DNA of 64,000 bases from Candidatus Desulfofervidaceae bacterium (GTDB lineage: Bacteria > Desulfobacterota > Desulfofervidia > Desulfofervidales > Desulfofervidaceae), in contig JALWFG010000011.1 of NCBI GenBank assembly GCA_027038965.1, forward strand, positions 248,001 to 312,000, given 5' to 3'. Positions 25,974 to 34,513 of the stretch are shown here, in pieces (positions within the stretch are counted from its first letter, which is position 1; each line of letters begins with the position of its first letter). Position numbers and translations under genes: made by a program. The notes below the pieces were generated by a model that was given only the letters and a program-made list of their open reading frames with translations, had not been told where the DNA came from and ran no database searches.

Positions 25974-26746
25974 TAGCCCCCGTCTGCCTGAATGACAAGC
26001 CCGGTAAGATAGCTGGCTCTTTCTGAGGCCAGAAAGACAACTAAATTGGCAATTTCTTCAGGCTTGGCCAGGCGTCCCAAAGGAATCTGTTTTTCCCAAT
26101 CGTTGAATACTTCCCTTTCAGAGATGTCCTTTTGCTTGGCGATGCTTTGGGCCAGAGATTTTACCCGTTCGGTCAGGGTATATCCCGGGCAGACACTATT
26201 GACCAAAATGTTATCCTTGGCTAACTCATCGGCCAATGTTTTTGTCCAACCTACTACTGCCGCTCGGACACTGTTTGAAAGCATGAGTCGATTGATAGGT
26301 TGTTTGACAGAGATGGAGGTCATGGTAATAATCCGTCCCCATTTTTGTTTTTGCATGTAAGGAATGGCCTCCCAGGCCATATTTAAAGCACTCATTAGGG
26401 TAAGATTAAAGGCCTCTTGCCACATTTCAGAATTAGTTTCCAGGAAATGAGCGGGGGGAGGGCCCCCAGCGTTGGTTATCAAGATGTCTACTGTCCCCCA
26501 CTTTTGAACCGCCTTTTTAATAAATCCCCTGGCCTCACTTTCTTTGGAGACATCAGCTACAATGGGCAAAACTTCTGTGCCTGAAATTTTGCCAATCTCT
26601 TGGGCCGACTCTTGGAGTATGGCTTTATTTCTGGCACAAATGGCTATCTTTGCCCCTTCTTGGGCAAGACCCAAGGCAATGGCCTTACCAATGCCCTTAC
26701 TTGCCCCAGCTACAACTGCTACTTTGCCCTTTATGCCTAGGTCCAT
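25955..26746 (-). CDS. Short-chain dehydrogenase/reductase-fold protein without the usual Tyr-Lys pair
   Basis: 263 residues with a standard SDR Rossmann fold: GASKGIGKAIA cofactor loop, CARN, ADV, NAGG and the C-terminal PLGRLAKPEEIANLVVFLAS and GLVIQADGG. The catalytic segment is unusual. After TSISVKQP, where YxxxK should occur, the sequence is LMLSNSVRAAVVGWTKTLA, with Ser-Asn and Arg instead of Tyr and Lys. This replacement recurs in one subgroup of FabG-like proteins and implies a different or absent reductase chemistry. It is annotated by family only. It is transcribed toward, and overlaps, the Ca-ATPase gene. Confidence 0.78.
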   Translation of the reverse strand: MDLGIKGKVAVVAGASKGIGKAIALGLAQEGAKIAICARNKAILQESAQEIGKISGTEVLPIVADVSKESEARGFIKKAVQKWGTVDILITNAGGPPPAHFLETNSEMWQEAFNLTLMSALNMAWEAIPYMQKQKWGRIITMTSISVKQPINRLMLSNSVRAAVVGWTKTLADELAKDNILVNSVCPGYTLTERVKSLAQSIAKQKDISEREVFNDWEKQIPLGRLAKPEEIANLVVFLASERASYLTGLVIQADGGYYRGLL

Positions 26747-26866
26747 GTTTCCCTCCCAAAGCCAACCAATCTAGGAGTAAGGAAAGGCAGAGACAGGCCA
26801 AAAGGTATATCCCAAAAAGCAGGCAGAGACCCGCTTCCCTATGTTTACTCTTGCCTTGCCAAAGAC

Positions 26867-26897
26867 AAAAAACCAGTCAGGGTTTTGCCCTAACTGG
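26867..26897 (-). terminator. Intrinsic terminator after tRNA-Arg
   Basis: On the minus strand CCAGTTAGGG and CCCTGACTGG pair (one G-U) across a CAAAA loop and are followed by TTTTTTG. It ends the tRNA transcript 20 bases past its 3' end and separates it from the SDR gene. Confidence 0.8.
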
Positions 26898-26917
26898 CCT
26901 TAATTTTCGCTTTTTAC

Positions 26918-26994
26918 TGGCACGCCCGGAGGGATTCGAACCCCCGACCTACGGATTCGTAGTCCGGCGCTCTGTCCAACTGAGCTACGGGCGC
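26918..26994 (-). tRNA. tRNA-Arg (anticodon ACG)
   Basis: Read on the minus strand: acceptor GCGCCCG pairs with CGGGCGT, D arm GCTCAGTTGGACAGAGC, anticodon loop CTACGAA (ACG), T arm GGGGGTTCGAATCCC, discriminator G and an encoded CCA. The ACG anticodon is normally modified to ICG and reads CGN codons. The outermost anticodon-stem pair looks mismatched (C-U). Confidence 0.95.
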
Positions 26995-27006
26995 ACCTTT
27001 ACAAAA

Positions 27007-27034
27007 AGTATATCACTTTTTATCCTCTATGCAA
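27007..27034 (-). promoter_or_regulatory. Sigma-70-type promoter of tRNA-Arg
   Basis: On the minus strand TTGCAT (27034-27029) and TATACT (27012-27007) are 16 bases apart. Transcription would start near 27000, about 6 bases before the mature tRNA 5' end. Confidence 0.65.
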
Positions 27035-27160
27035 CCCCTTGTTTTTGTATTTTTATGTTTGGTTGCATTGCTCAATTAATGTGTTGACATCTTTAAATTT
27101 ATTTTTGGAGTAGGGCCTTTACCCTTGAATGTCACTGGATTTTGAGTTAAGTTGCTTAGA

Positions 27161-27793
27161 ATGAAGAGATATCCTCTATTATTTTTGTTTTTCCTTGGTC
27201 TTTGTGTTTTTGGGATTGTTGCTTGTAATTCGTATTCTCCTTTCTACCATGTCCGCTGGGTAGATGATGGGGATACGATTGTACTGGATAATGGCATAAG
27301 GGTCCGCTATTTAGGTATAAATGCCCCAGAGATTGCCCATGATGGCCATCCTGGAGAGCCTTTTGGGAGGGAGGCCTTAAGGTATAACATAAAGCTTGTT
27401 AAGGGGAAAAAAGTGCGTTTGGAGACAGATTTGGAGAAATACGATCGTTATGGGCGTCTTCTGGCCTATGTATTTTTAAAAAATGGCACCTTTGTGAACT
27501 TAGAGATGGTGCAAGCCGGCTATGCCTATGTACTTTTTTTAAATCCTAATCTGCGCTATGCCTCCAGTCTTTTGAACGCTCAGAGGAAGGCCATGTTGGC
27601 TCGGAGGCATATTTGGCAAGTCTTGCTAAAGGATACTTGCCCTCGGTATCTAGGCAATAAAAAAAGCCATAAATTTCACCGTCCTGATTGTCCTTATGCC
27701 CAGAATATTTCTCCTTTAAATTTGGTCATTTTTAAAACTAAATGGGATGCCTTTTTTCAGGGATTTAGTCCTTGTCGGAGTTGTCGTCCATGA
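27161..27793 (+). CDS. Thermonuclease-family nuclease lipoprotein with C-terminal Ada-like zinc motif
   Basis: About 210 residues. The N-terminal hydrophobic helix ends in IVAC, a lipoprotein signal-peptidase II box, so the protein is probably exported and lipid-anchored. The middle is a staphylococcal-nuclease fold (WVDDGDTIVLDNGIRVRYLGINAPE, then DRYGRLLAYVF and NLEMVQAGYA). The C-terminus (KKSHKFHRPDCPYAQNI ... FFQGFSPCRSC) resembles the small metal-binding domain of Ada that is often fused to such nucleases, with three Cys (DCP, CRSC) and a nearby His as candidate zinc ligands. It may degrade extracellular DNA. Its stop overlaps the Nudix start. Confidence 0.8.
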   Translation: MKRYPLLFLFFLGLCVFGIVACNSYSPFYHVRWVDDGDTIVLDNGIRVRYLGINAPEIAHDGHPGEPFGREALRYNIKLVKGKKVRLETDLEKYDRYGRLLAYVFLKNGTFVNLEMVQAGYAYVLFLNPNLRYASSLLNAQRKAMLARRHIWQVLLKDTCPRYLGNKKSHKFHRPDCPYAQNISPLNLVIFKTKWDAFFQGFSPCRSCRP

Positions 27794-28272
27794 AAATGAA
27801 AGGGCCTTTAGAAGGGATTGAGAACGAAGTGAATAAGCGAGTCTATCCCCCTTATCCCCTTTTAGGTGTAGGAGGAGTTGTATTTTGGCAAGATAAAGTG
27901 CTTTTGATAAAACGCAAGAATCCGCCAGGGGCAGGTAAATGGAGTATTCCTGGAGGCCTGGTAAAGCTGGGTGAGGGTCTTAAGGCAGCGGTTAGAAGGG
28001 AGGTAAGGGAAGAAACAGGGCTAAAGGTAGAGGTTAGAGACATGATATCTGTGGTGGAGCGGATTATACCTGACGAAGCAAAGAAAATTAAATACCACTA
28101 CGTTATCTTAGATTTTTTATGTTTGACTTCAGAGCCCTTGCCGTTACAGGCCTCTTCAGATGCCTTAGAGGCAAGGTGGGTATCTTTGAATTCCTTAACC
28201 CAATTTGGTATAAATGAAGAGCTAAAAACAATTTTTAAAAAGGCATATCAATTATGGAAAAGAGAAAGTTAA
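27790..28272 (+). CDS. Nudix hydrolase
   Basis: About 160 residues with a complete Nudix box (GGLVKLGEGLKAAVRREVREETGL, positions ~57-80), which coordinates Mg2+ and hydrolyses nucleoside diphosphate-X compounds. The pattern (WSIPGG before the box) is that of ADP-ribose pyrophosphatase-like members; the exact substrate cannot be read. ATG 27790 overlaps the nuclease TGA. The 3' end overlaps der by 19 bases. Confidence 0.85.
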   Translation: MKMKGPLEGIENEVNKRVYPPYPLLGVGGVVFWQDKVLLIKRKNPPGAGKWSIPGGLVKLGEGLKAAVRREVREETGLKVEVRDMISVVERIIPDEAKKIKYHYVILDFLCLTSEPLPLQASSDALEARWVSLNSLTQFGINEELKTIFKKAYQLWKRES

Positions 28273-29591
28273 AAATTGCCTTGATAGGAAGACCGAATGT
28301 AGGGAAGTCTACTCTTTTTAACCGTTTGGTTCAGAAAAGTAAGGCCATTGTGGACAATATTCCTGGAGTAACTCGGGATCGCATCTATGGAGACGTAGAT
28401 TGGGAGGGGATTCCCTTTGTTGTGATTGATACGGGTGGTTTTTTGCCCCCAGAGGAGGAAAGCATTTTGCCTCAAGTGGTGGTCCAGTGTGAAAAGGCTA
28501 TAGAAGAGGCGGATGTAATAATCTTAGTTACAGATGCCCGAACTGGCCCTACTCCTGTAGACCAAGAATTAGTTCGAAGATTGAGGGAGCTTCAAAAACC
28601 ATTTTTGGTGGCGGTAAATAAGATTGATAGTGACAAGCAAATCCCTCTCATTTATGATTTTTATTCCTTAGGAACAAAGACCTTATGGCCCATTTCGGCA
28701 ATCCATGGTCATGGTGTCTATGAACTGTTTAATGAAGCTTTAAGATTGGCACCAAGAATAGATTGGGATGAATCCGAAGAGACAGAGTGCCCAGACTCGA
28801 CAATTAAAGTAGCCCTTGTGGGAAGGCCTAATGTAGGAAAGTCTTCTTTGTTTAATCAACTTATAGGAGATGCCAGGAGTGTGGTGAGTGATATTCCTGG
28901 AACGACTCGGGATACCATTAACACCTTAGTGCGACATCAGCAGAGGGAGTATCTTTTTATGGATACCGCAGGCCTCAGAAAAAAGGCCAGAATTAAAGGC
29001 AGGCTTGAGAGATATAGTGTCCAGCGTTCTTTAAGAGCTATAAGAGGGGCCGATATAACCTTGATTCTTATAGAGGCCCCCGAGGGGATGACCGACCAAG
29101 ATATAAGGATTATTAATTATGCCTTAGAACAAGGTAAATGTGTCTTTATTGGAGTTAACAAGTGGGATTTAATGCCTTCAGCGGCACGATATGAAATTGA
29201 GTATATTGAAGCCATAAAGTCAAGGTTACGTTTTGCCCCTTTTATTCCGATAATTACCCTTTCTGCCCTGCAGGGTGAAGGGTTGGATAAGGTCTTTCTT
29301 TGGATTGATAATTTATACCAAGAGTATACCCATCGTATTCCTACAGGGCGACTGAATCGCTTTTTGGAAGAGGTTTATGCCTATTATCAGCCACCTTTTT
29401 ATAAGAATCGGCCAGTGAAGTTGTATTATATAACTCAAGTTGGGATTAAACCTCCGACGTTTGTCATTTTTACCAATTATCCTCAAGGAATTGCTGAAAA
29501 TTACAAACGCTATTTAATTAAAAAAATGCGCCAAATAGGTTTCAAACACGTCAATTTAAGGCTCATTTTTAGAGAAAGAAGGAGGAAGTGA
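28254..29591 (+). CDS. der: Ribosome assembly GTPase Der (EngA)
   Basis: A 445-residue tandem GTPase required for 50S ribosomal subunit maturation. Two full GTPase domains are visible, with G1 GRPNVGKSTLFN and GRPNVGKSSLFN, G3 DTGG and DTAG, and G4 NKID and NKWD, followed by the KH-like C-terminal domain (GRLNRFLEEVYAYYQPP). Length is normal. Its start lies inside the end of the Nudix gene. Confidence 0.95.
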   Translation: MEKRKLKIALIGRPNVGKSTLFNRLVQKSKAIVDNIPGVTRDRIYGDVDWEGIPFVVIDTGGFLPPEEESILPQVVVQCEKAIEEADVIILVTDARTGPTPVDQELVRRLRELQKPFLVAVNKIDSDKQIPLIYDFYSLGTKTLWPISAIHGHGVYELFNEALRLAPRIDWDESEETECPDSTIKVALVGRPNVGKSSLFNQLIGDARSVVSDIPGTTRDTINTLVRHQQREYLFMDTAGLRKKARIKGRLERYSVQRSLRAIRGADITLILIEAPEGMTDQDIRIINYALEQGKCVFIGVNKWDLMPSAARYEIEYIEAIKSRLRFAPFIPIITLSALQGEGLDKVFLWIDNLYQEYTHRIPTGRLNRFLEEVYAYYQPPFYKNRPVKLYYITQVGIKPPTFVIFTNYPQGIAENYKRYLIKKMRQIGFKHVNLRLIFRERRRK

Positions 29592-29594
29592 ACC

Positions 29595-30563
29595 GTGAAG
29601 CGCATCTACTTGTGTTTTGCAGTTTTGTTTTTGTTTTTTCTTTTCTTTTCTTGTCATCGTTATGTTCCTTTACACCCCAAATTGGCCTTGGTTGTGCCTT
29701 TGTCAGGTAAATTGGCCCCTTGGGGGAAAAGGTGTGAACAAGGGGTGAAATTACGTTTGAAGAGTGAAAAGGGGATTAAACTTGAAATATTTGACAATCA
29801 GGGTAAGCCCAGCAAGACAAAGGAGATATTTGCTTCTTTAGCAGAGGATCCAGATGTAATAGGGATAATTGGTCCGTTAAAGTGTAGTTGCCTTCAGGCA
29901 GTTCTGCCAATAATAAAGGATAAGGAGCTTCCTACAATTTGTTTGGGTTGTTTTTCTGATTTAAGAAAGCAAACCGATGGATTTGCCTTGCCCTTGATGA
30001 CTCAAAGTGATGAGCTTCAGGCCATGGCTGCCTTTCTGAACAAAAGGGGAGCATCTTGGGCCTTGGTTTATACAAATGAGCCTTGGTCGGAGTATTTTGC
30101 TAAGGGGCTTAAAAAACTGGTTCAAATTTCCCCCATTGTTCAACTAAAACTTAAAGAGGACTTTATTAGTCCCAAGTCTTTTCAGGTCCAAAGGGTCCAA
30201 GTGGCTGTTCTTTTGATTCCACCATCTAGATTAGGTTTTGAGATTCAAAATCTGCAAAAAATGAATCCAAACATCCTTATATTAGGGCGATTTTACCTTT
30301 TTGATAACGATTTAAGGCCCTTAATACTCTACCCTGATAAGGTTTTTGCCATTATTCCTTGCCTCCCTCACCAAATGGACTCTTTATTTAAGGAGCAATT
30401 TGTAAAGACTTATTATCATCTCCCCCACTGGTTATCGGCTTGTAGTTATGGGGTAACTGACGCCCTCTTAAAAATGAAGCGGTTAAGTAGATGGAAAATT
30501 AAAAAAGATTTCTCTTATTCTTTGAATTTGAAACTTAAGGCTGTTTGTGTAAATAAAGAGTAA
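29595..30563 (+). CDS. Periplasmic-binding-fold lipoprotein (type 1, amino-acid-binding like)
   Basis: A 322-residue protein that begins GTG 29595 with GGAGG just upstream. The signal helix ends in FFSC, a lipobox. The mature part has type 1 periplasmic-binding-protein features: LALVVPLSGKLAPWGKRCEQGVKL, DNQGKP, IGIIGPLKCSC and RGASWALVYTNEPWSEYFAKG, as in branched-chain amino acid receptors. No ABC transporter subunits are next to it, so it may be a stand-alone receptor or an envelope protein (LpoA-like folds are similar). It lies 3 bases after der. Confidence 0.65.
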   Translation: MKRIYLCFAVLFLFFLFFSCHRYVPLHPKLALVVPLSGKLAPWGKRCEQGVKLRLKSEKGIKLEIFDNQGKPSKTKEIFASLAEDPDVIGIIGPLKCSCLQAVLPIIKDKELPTICLGCFSDLRKQTDGFALPLMTQSDELQAMAAFLNKRGASWALVYTNEPWSEYFAKGLKKLVQISPIVQLKLKEDFISPKSFQVQRVQVAVLLIPPSRLGFEIQNLQKMNPNILILGRFYLFDNDLRPLILYPDKVFAIIPCLPHQMDSLFKEQFVKTYYHLPHWLSACSYGVTDALLKMKRLSRWKIKKDFSYSLNLKLKAVCVNKE

Positions 30564-30583
30564 ATTTACTTCCAACTTTTTTG

Positions 30584-30612
30584 TTGACAATGTATAGTTA
30601 GAATGCTAAATA
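30584..30612 (+). promoter_or_regulatory. Sigma-70-type promoter of the tmc genes
   Basis: TTGACA (30584-30589), 17-base spacer, TAAATA (30607-30612). The -35 box is perfect and the -10 box matches 4 of 6. It lies 33 bases before ATG 30645, which has GGGAGG as its ribosome-binding site. Confidence 0.75.
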
Positions 30613-30644
30613 TACGCCCATAGAATAAAAGGGAGGTATTAGCC

Positions 30645-31295
30645 ATGTATGACTTGGTTAGGGGACCACTTTTGTGGGTGTCGTTTATTGTTTTTATAGG
30701 TGGGAGCATTGTGAGATTGGCCTATCTAGCTTATCTAGCAAAGAAAAAAGACCATACGGTTTTGACTTATGCCAACTTTAAATTTGGTTTGCGTTCCATT
30801 TTTCATTGGCTTGTGCCGTTTGGCTCCACAAATATGCGTCTCCGACCGGTTTTTACCATCGTCTCTTTTCTTTTCCATATTGGCCTGATTTTTACTCCTA
30901 TTTTTTTGTTGGCTCATAATATTTTGTGGTATCAGTCGTGGCGAATTAGCTGGTGGACAATTCCTGATTGGCTAGCGGACATTATGACAGTGGTTGTAAT
31001 TTTGGCAGGGGTATATCTTTTTGTAAGAAGAAGGGTGTGTAAAGAGGTCAGATATGTGAGCTCGGCCTCTGATTATATTCTATTAACTATAGCAGTAGGG
31101 CCATTTCTTACGGGTTTTCTGGCCTATCATCAATGGTTGCCCTATAAGGCTATGTTAACTTTACATATCTTATGTGGCGAAATTATGCTTATGGCCATTC
31201 CCTTTACCCGCCTGGACCATATGCTTTTCTTCTGGCTGACAAGGTTTTATATGGGGTCTGAATTTGGCGGCGTAAGACACGTTAAAGATTGGTAA
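30645..31295 (+). CDS. tmcC: TmcC-like membrane cytochrome b subunit
   Basis: A 216-residue membrane protein of the NarI/DsrM/HmcE/TmcC family. It opens MYDLVRGPLLWVSFIVFIGG, then FHWLVPFG, VSFLFHIGLIFTPIFLLAHN, TGFLAYHQW and LHILCGEIMLMAIPF. The His residues in the paired helices (FHIG, AHN, LHIL) are the expected ligands of two b hemes. Five or so membrane helices are present. In sulfate reducers TmcC passes electrons between the quinone pool or periplasm and the HdrD-like partner TmcB, which is encoded next. Gene order here is C-B-A rather than A-B-C-D, and no TmcD is seen. Confidence 0.8.
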   Translation: MYDLVRGPLLWVSFIVFIGGSIVRLAYLAYLAKKKDHTVLTYANFKFGLRSIFHWLVPFGSTNMRLRPVFTIVSFLFHIGLIFTPIFLLAHNILWYQSWRISWWTIPDWLADIMTVVVILAGVYLFVRRRVCKEVRYVSSASDYILLTIAVGPFLTGFLAYHQWLPYKAMLTLHILCGEIMLMAIPFTRLDHMLFFWLTRFYMGSEFGGVRHVKDW

Positions 31296-31334
31296 TTTGT
31301 AGTTAGCTTTTTAATTTAAGCAAGGAGGAATGCG

Positions 31335-32669
31335 ATGGCTGGTTTATTGCCAAGGAAATGGGATATAACCGATATTGGCTTGGAGGAAGGGGCAAAAGGT
31401 CTCAGTCCCGATAAAATAAGGACTGTAATTAAGAAGGTATTAAATGGTGAGGGTCTGGCCCGAATAAAGGCCTATGTGGATACGTGCATTCATTGTGGCC
31501 TATGTTCGGTTGCTTGTCATCATTATCTTTCAAATGATTGTGAGCCCCGCTTTGCCCCGGTAGGAAAGATAAAAAACACCCTTTGGGAGATGATAAAAAA
31601 CGATGGGCGTGTAAGCCCTGAGTTTATTAAACAGGCGGCTGAGATTGCTTATACTGAATGCAATTTGTGTAAACGGTGTAGCATGTATTGTCCCTTCGGG
31701 ATAGATATGGCCTGGATGCTAAGTGTAGTGCGCAGAATCTGCCATTTATGTGGGGTGGTGCCTCAATATCTTCAGGATACAGCTAATAGTCATTCAGTTA
31801 CGATGAATCAAATGTGGGTTAAACAGGATGAATGGATAGATACCTTACAATGGCAGGAAGAAGAGGCCCAGGGCGAGATTCCCAGTTTACGCATCCCTTT
31901 AGATAAGGAAGGGGCCGACATCATGTATTCAGTTATTGGTCCTGAGCCTAAGTTTAGGGCCCAACTTATATATTCAGCCGCTGTTTTGTTTAATGTAGCA
32001 GGTCTTAATTGGACTATGCCTTCCTTTGATGGTTGGGATAATAGTGATATGGCCATGTATTCTGGGGATTGGGAAGTTATGGGTCGGGTTAAAAAGGCAC
32101 ATTTTGAAGCCGCCATGAAGCTTAAAGTAAAAAAAATCGTTATGGGAGAATGTGGTCATGCCTTTCGCTCGGTTTATGATGTGGGGAATAGATGGCTGGG
32201 GTGGAAGATGCATCCTATTCCTATCATTCATGCCGTCCAGTTTTATTATGAGCTCTTGAGAGATGGTAAAATTAAAATTGTTCGCAAGATAAAGGAGCCT
32301 GTTACCTTGCATGACCCCTGTAATATTATGCGTGGCAGGGGGCTCATGGATTGTGCCAGGTATGTAGTTAAGGCCATATGTGAAGACTTTAGAGAAATGT
32401 ATCCCAATAGAGAACACAATTACTGCTGTTGTGCTGGTGGTGGGGTGATTAACTGCGGACCACCTTGGAAAAAGAAAAGGGTGGAAAGTAATAAAGTAAA
32501 GGCCGAACAAATGGCCGCTACTGGGGCTAAGATTGTTATTACTCCCTGCCACAACTGTCATAGTGGTATTGAAGATATTATTCACTATTATAAACTGCCG
32601 ATGAAGAATGTTTTTATTATAGATTTGCTTATGCAGTGTATAGAAATTCCTGAGGAATTAAGGGCATAA
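31335..32669 (+). CDS. tmcB: TmcB-like HdrD-type iron-sulfur protein
   Basis: A 444-residue cytoplasmic-side Fe-S protein. The N-terminal half has two [4Fe-4S] sets (CIHCGLCSVACH and CNLCKRCSMYCP). The C-terminal half has the Cys-rich HdrD/CCG region (HDPCNIMRGRG, CCCAGGG, CHNC) that builds the non-cubane active cluster in heterodisulfide reductase. With TmcC it would link cytoplasmic thiol or ferredoxin-type electron flow to the membrane. It lies between the cytochrome b and cytochrome c3 genes with AAGGAGG before its ATG. Confidence 0.82.
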   Translation: MAGLLPRKWDITDIGLEEGAKGLSPDKIRTVIKKVLNGEGLARIKAYVDTCIHCGLCSVACHHYLSNDCEPRFAPVGKIKNTLWEMIKNDGRVSPEFIKQAAEIAYTECNLCKRCSMYCPFGIDMAWMLSVVRRICHLCGVVPQYLQDTANSHSVTMNQMWVKQDEWIDTLQWQEEEAQGEIPSLRIPLDKEGADIMYSVIGPEPKFRAQLIYSAAVLFNVAGLNWTMPSFDGWDNSDMAMYSGDWEVMGRVKKAHFEAAMKLKVKKIVMGECGHAFRSVYDVGNRWLGWKMHPIPIIHAVQFYYELLRDGKIKIVRKIKEPVTLHDPCNIMRGRGLMDCARYVVKAICEDFREMYPNREHNYCCCAGGGVINCGPPWKKKRVESNKVKAEQMAATGAKIVITPCHNCHSGIEDIIHYYKLPMKNVFIIDLLMQCIEIPEELRA

Positions 32670-32687
32670 AATTAGGAAGGAGGGATA

Positions 32688-33152
32688 ATGATGTTCAAAA
32701 CGAGGTTCATAGCATTTGGGGTAGTTTTGTTTTTACTAGGGGGACTTGGTTATGTTTTGGCTCAAGATGATGTGATGGTTATCTTCCATAAGGATGTCTT
32801 TAAGCGTTGCGAGCGTCCTCCCGTAGTTTTTACTCACGAAAAACATGTTGAAGTTTTGGGAGGAGATGAATCGTGTGCTAAGTGCCACCACGTATATGAT
32901 GAAAAGGAACATAAGCTTGTCTATGAGGAAGGAGAAGAAACTGGCTGTGCCGATTGTCATGGTCCTAAGGATGAAAGAATGCCTGATGGAACAAAGAGAC
33001 CTTCCTTGATGAATGCGTATCATATCAATTGTATCAAATGCCATCGTGAATTCGCTAAGGCAGGGAAGAAGACAGGCCCCTATACATGTGGCGAGTGTCA
33101 TAAGAAAGAAAACTGGAAGTTAGTGGAAAAACCGGGTAAAGTTGAGGAATAA
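32688..33152 (+). CDS. tmcA: Tetraheme cytochrome c3 (TmcA-like, periplasmic)
   Basis: 154 residues with an N-terminal signal peptide (~1-25, cleaved near VLAQ) and four CxxCH heme-binding motifs: CAKCH, CADCH, CIKCH and CGECH. Extra His residues before the first heme (FTHEKH) provide axial ligands, as in class III cytochromes c3. The body is acidic (many Asp and Glu), as in type II cytochrome c3 (TmcA). It collects or donates electrons in the periplasm and is the last gene before rnfC, so it could serve either the Tmc module or Rnf. Confidence 0.85.
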   Translation: MMFKTRFIAFGVVLFLLGGLGYVLAQDDVMVIFHKDVFKRCERPPVVFTHEKHVEVLGGDESCAKCHHVYDEKEHKLVYEEGEETGCADCHGPKDERMPDGTKRPSLMNAYHINCIKCHREFAKAGKKTGPYTCGECHKKENWKLVEKPGKVEE

Positions 33153-33162
33153 AAATTTTTTC

Positions 33163-33192
33163 TTGACAACAGTAATGGCATAGTGCTATAAA
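33163..33192 (+). promoter_or_regulatory. Sigma-70-type promoter of the rnf genes
   Basis: TTGACA (33163-33168), 18-base spacer, TATAAA (33187-33192), about 38 bases upstream of the rnfC ATG at 33230. The -35 is perfect and the -10 matches 5 of 6. It allows rnf transcription separate from tmc. Confidence 0.7.
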
Positions 33193-33229
33193 CACTTTTC
33201 AGATTCAAATCCAGAGGTTGGGTTTAGCT

Positions 33230-34513
33230 ATGAAAACAGCAACGATAAAGGGCGGAATTGAGTTTAAGGTAGAAAGGGTAGGGGGAGCGATTGAGACCCT
33301 TCCGGTGCCTTCCAAGGTAGTGCTTCCCTTAAAGCAGCATAAAGGTACTGCCTGTAAAGCGGTAGTGAAAAAAGGCCAAGAAGTTAAGGTAGGGGAGTTG
33401 ATAGGAGATGGAGAAGTACCTATACATGCTACTGTGGCTGGCAAAGTGACAGAGGTTACTAAACGGTTTCCTGACATTAGAGGGGGATATATTCCTGCCA
33501 TAGGAATCGAAGTCCAAGGTGATGCTTGGGATGAAGATGGTAGCGATTTAGACCCGACTTCTCTTTCTTCCAATCAAGCCCTAGAAACAATAAAGAAAGC
33601 AGGATTAGTAGATTATAATATAGATGCTGAGCCTTTGGCAGAAAAAATCAATTTTGCTAAGACAAAGGGGGTAAAAACCCTGGTTATAAACGGGGTTGAT
33701 TTGGAACCTGGAGTGGGGATATGTAAGCAGTTGTTGGTAGAGAAAAGGCAGGAGATAGTTGGAGGGATAAAGGTTTTAAAGAATGTCTTAAATATTACCA
33801 ATGCTTATTTGGCCATTGAGTCTACTAGTGCTCAGGTTCAGGCAACGATAGAGGGGGCAGTTAGTGGGGTGGCTGAGTTAGTGGTTACTTCTCCCAAGTA
33901 TCCTGTAGGTTTGCCCAAGTTTTTGGTTAAGGCGATAACAGGCAAGGAGGTGCCTTCGCCACACGGGAGACCTGAGGATGTAGGGGTTGTAGTGATCGGT
34001 TTAGAAACAGCGATTTCAGTTTGGGATGCCCTAAAAACTAATAGGCCACCAATAGATAAGGCAATAACAGTTTATGGAGCCGTTAATAACCCTAAAAACC
34101 TTCGCGTTCGGATTGGAACGCCGCTAAAGCACGTTTTGGAATATTGTGGTGTTAGTGCTGAAATAGGAAAGGTAATTGTAGGTGGGCCTATGATGGGCTT
34201 GGCTCAATATTCCTTGGATATTCCTGTTACAAAAGAGGTAAACGCTATTTTTATTCAAAGAGAATCCGAGTTAACAGAGATTTCTGGGCAAAAATGCATC
34301 AATTGTGGTTGGTGCGTTAAGGTTTGTCCAATGAGACTTTTGCCTCACATCATCTCCTCCTACTGTGAAGTAGGTATGTTTGAGGAGGCAGAGAGTTATA
34401 ATCTCTCTTATTGTGTGGAGTGTGGCTGTTGCGCCTATGTTTGTCCAGCCAAAATTCCTTTAGTGCATTGGATAAAATATGGAAAATCTCAAATAAAGAG
34501 AGAGGAACGATGA
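33230..34513 (+). CDS. rnfC: Rnf complex subunit C
   Basis: About 427 residues. RnfC is the peripheral subunit that exchanges electrons with NADH. It has the N-terminal barrel-sandwich region (LPLKQHKGTACKAVVKKGQEVKVGELIG), the NuoF-like flavin/NADH fold and, near the end, two [4Fe-4S] sets (CINCGWCVKVCP and CVECGCCAYVCP). ATG 33230 is preferred to TTG 33218 because AGAGG is at a suitable distance. It is the first gene of rnfCDGEAB, and its TGA overlaps the rnfD ATG. Confidence 0.93.
   Translation: MKTATIKGGIEFKVERVGGAIETLPVPSKVVLPLKQHKGTACKAVVKKGQEVKVGELIGDGEVPIHATVAGKVTEVTKRFPDIRGGYIPAIGIEVQGDAWDEDGSDLDPTSLSSNQALETIKKAGLVDYNIDAEPLAEKINFAKTKGVKTLVINGVDLEPGVGICKQLLVEKRQEIVGGIKVLKNVLNITNAYLAIESTSAQVQATIEGAVSGVAELVVTSPKYPVGLPKFLVKAITGKEVPSPHGRPEDVGVVVIGLETAISVWDALKTNRPPIDKAITVYGAVNNPKNLRVRIGTPLKHVLEYCGVSAEIGKVIVGGPMMGLAQYSLDIPVTKEVNAIFIQRESELTEISGQKCINCGWCVKVCPMRLLPHIISSYCEVGMFEEAESYNLSYCVECGCCAYVCPAKIPLVHWIKYGKSQIKREER

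Noticed and set aside
31974-32585. A 203-codon minus-strand frame opposite tmcB
   Set aside because: The tmcB reading shows complete Fe-S motifs; the antisense product has no motif.
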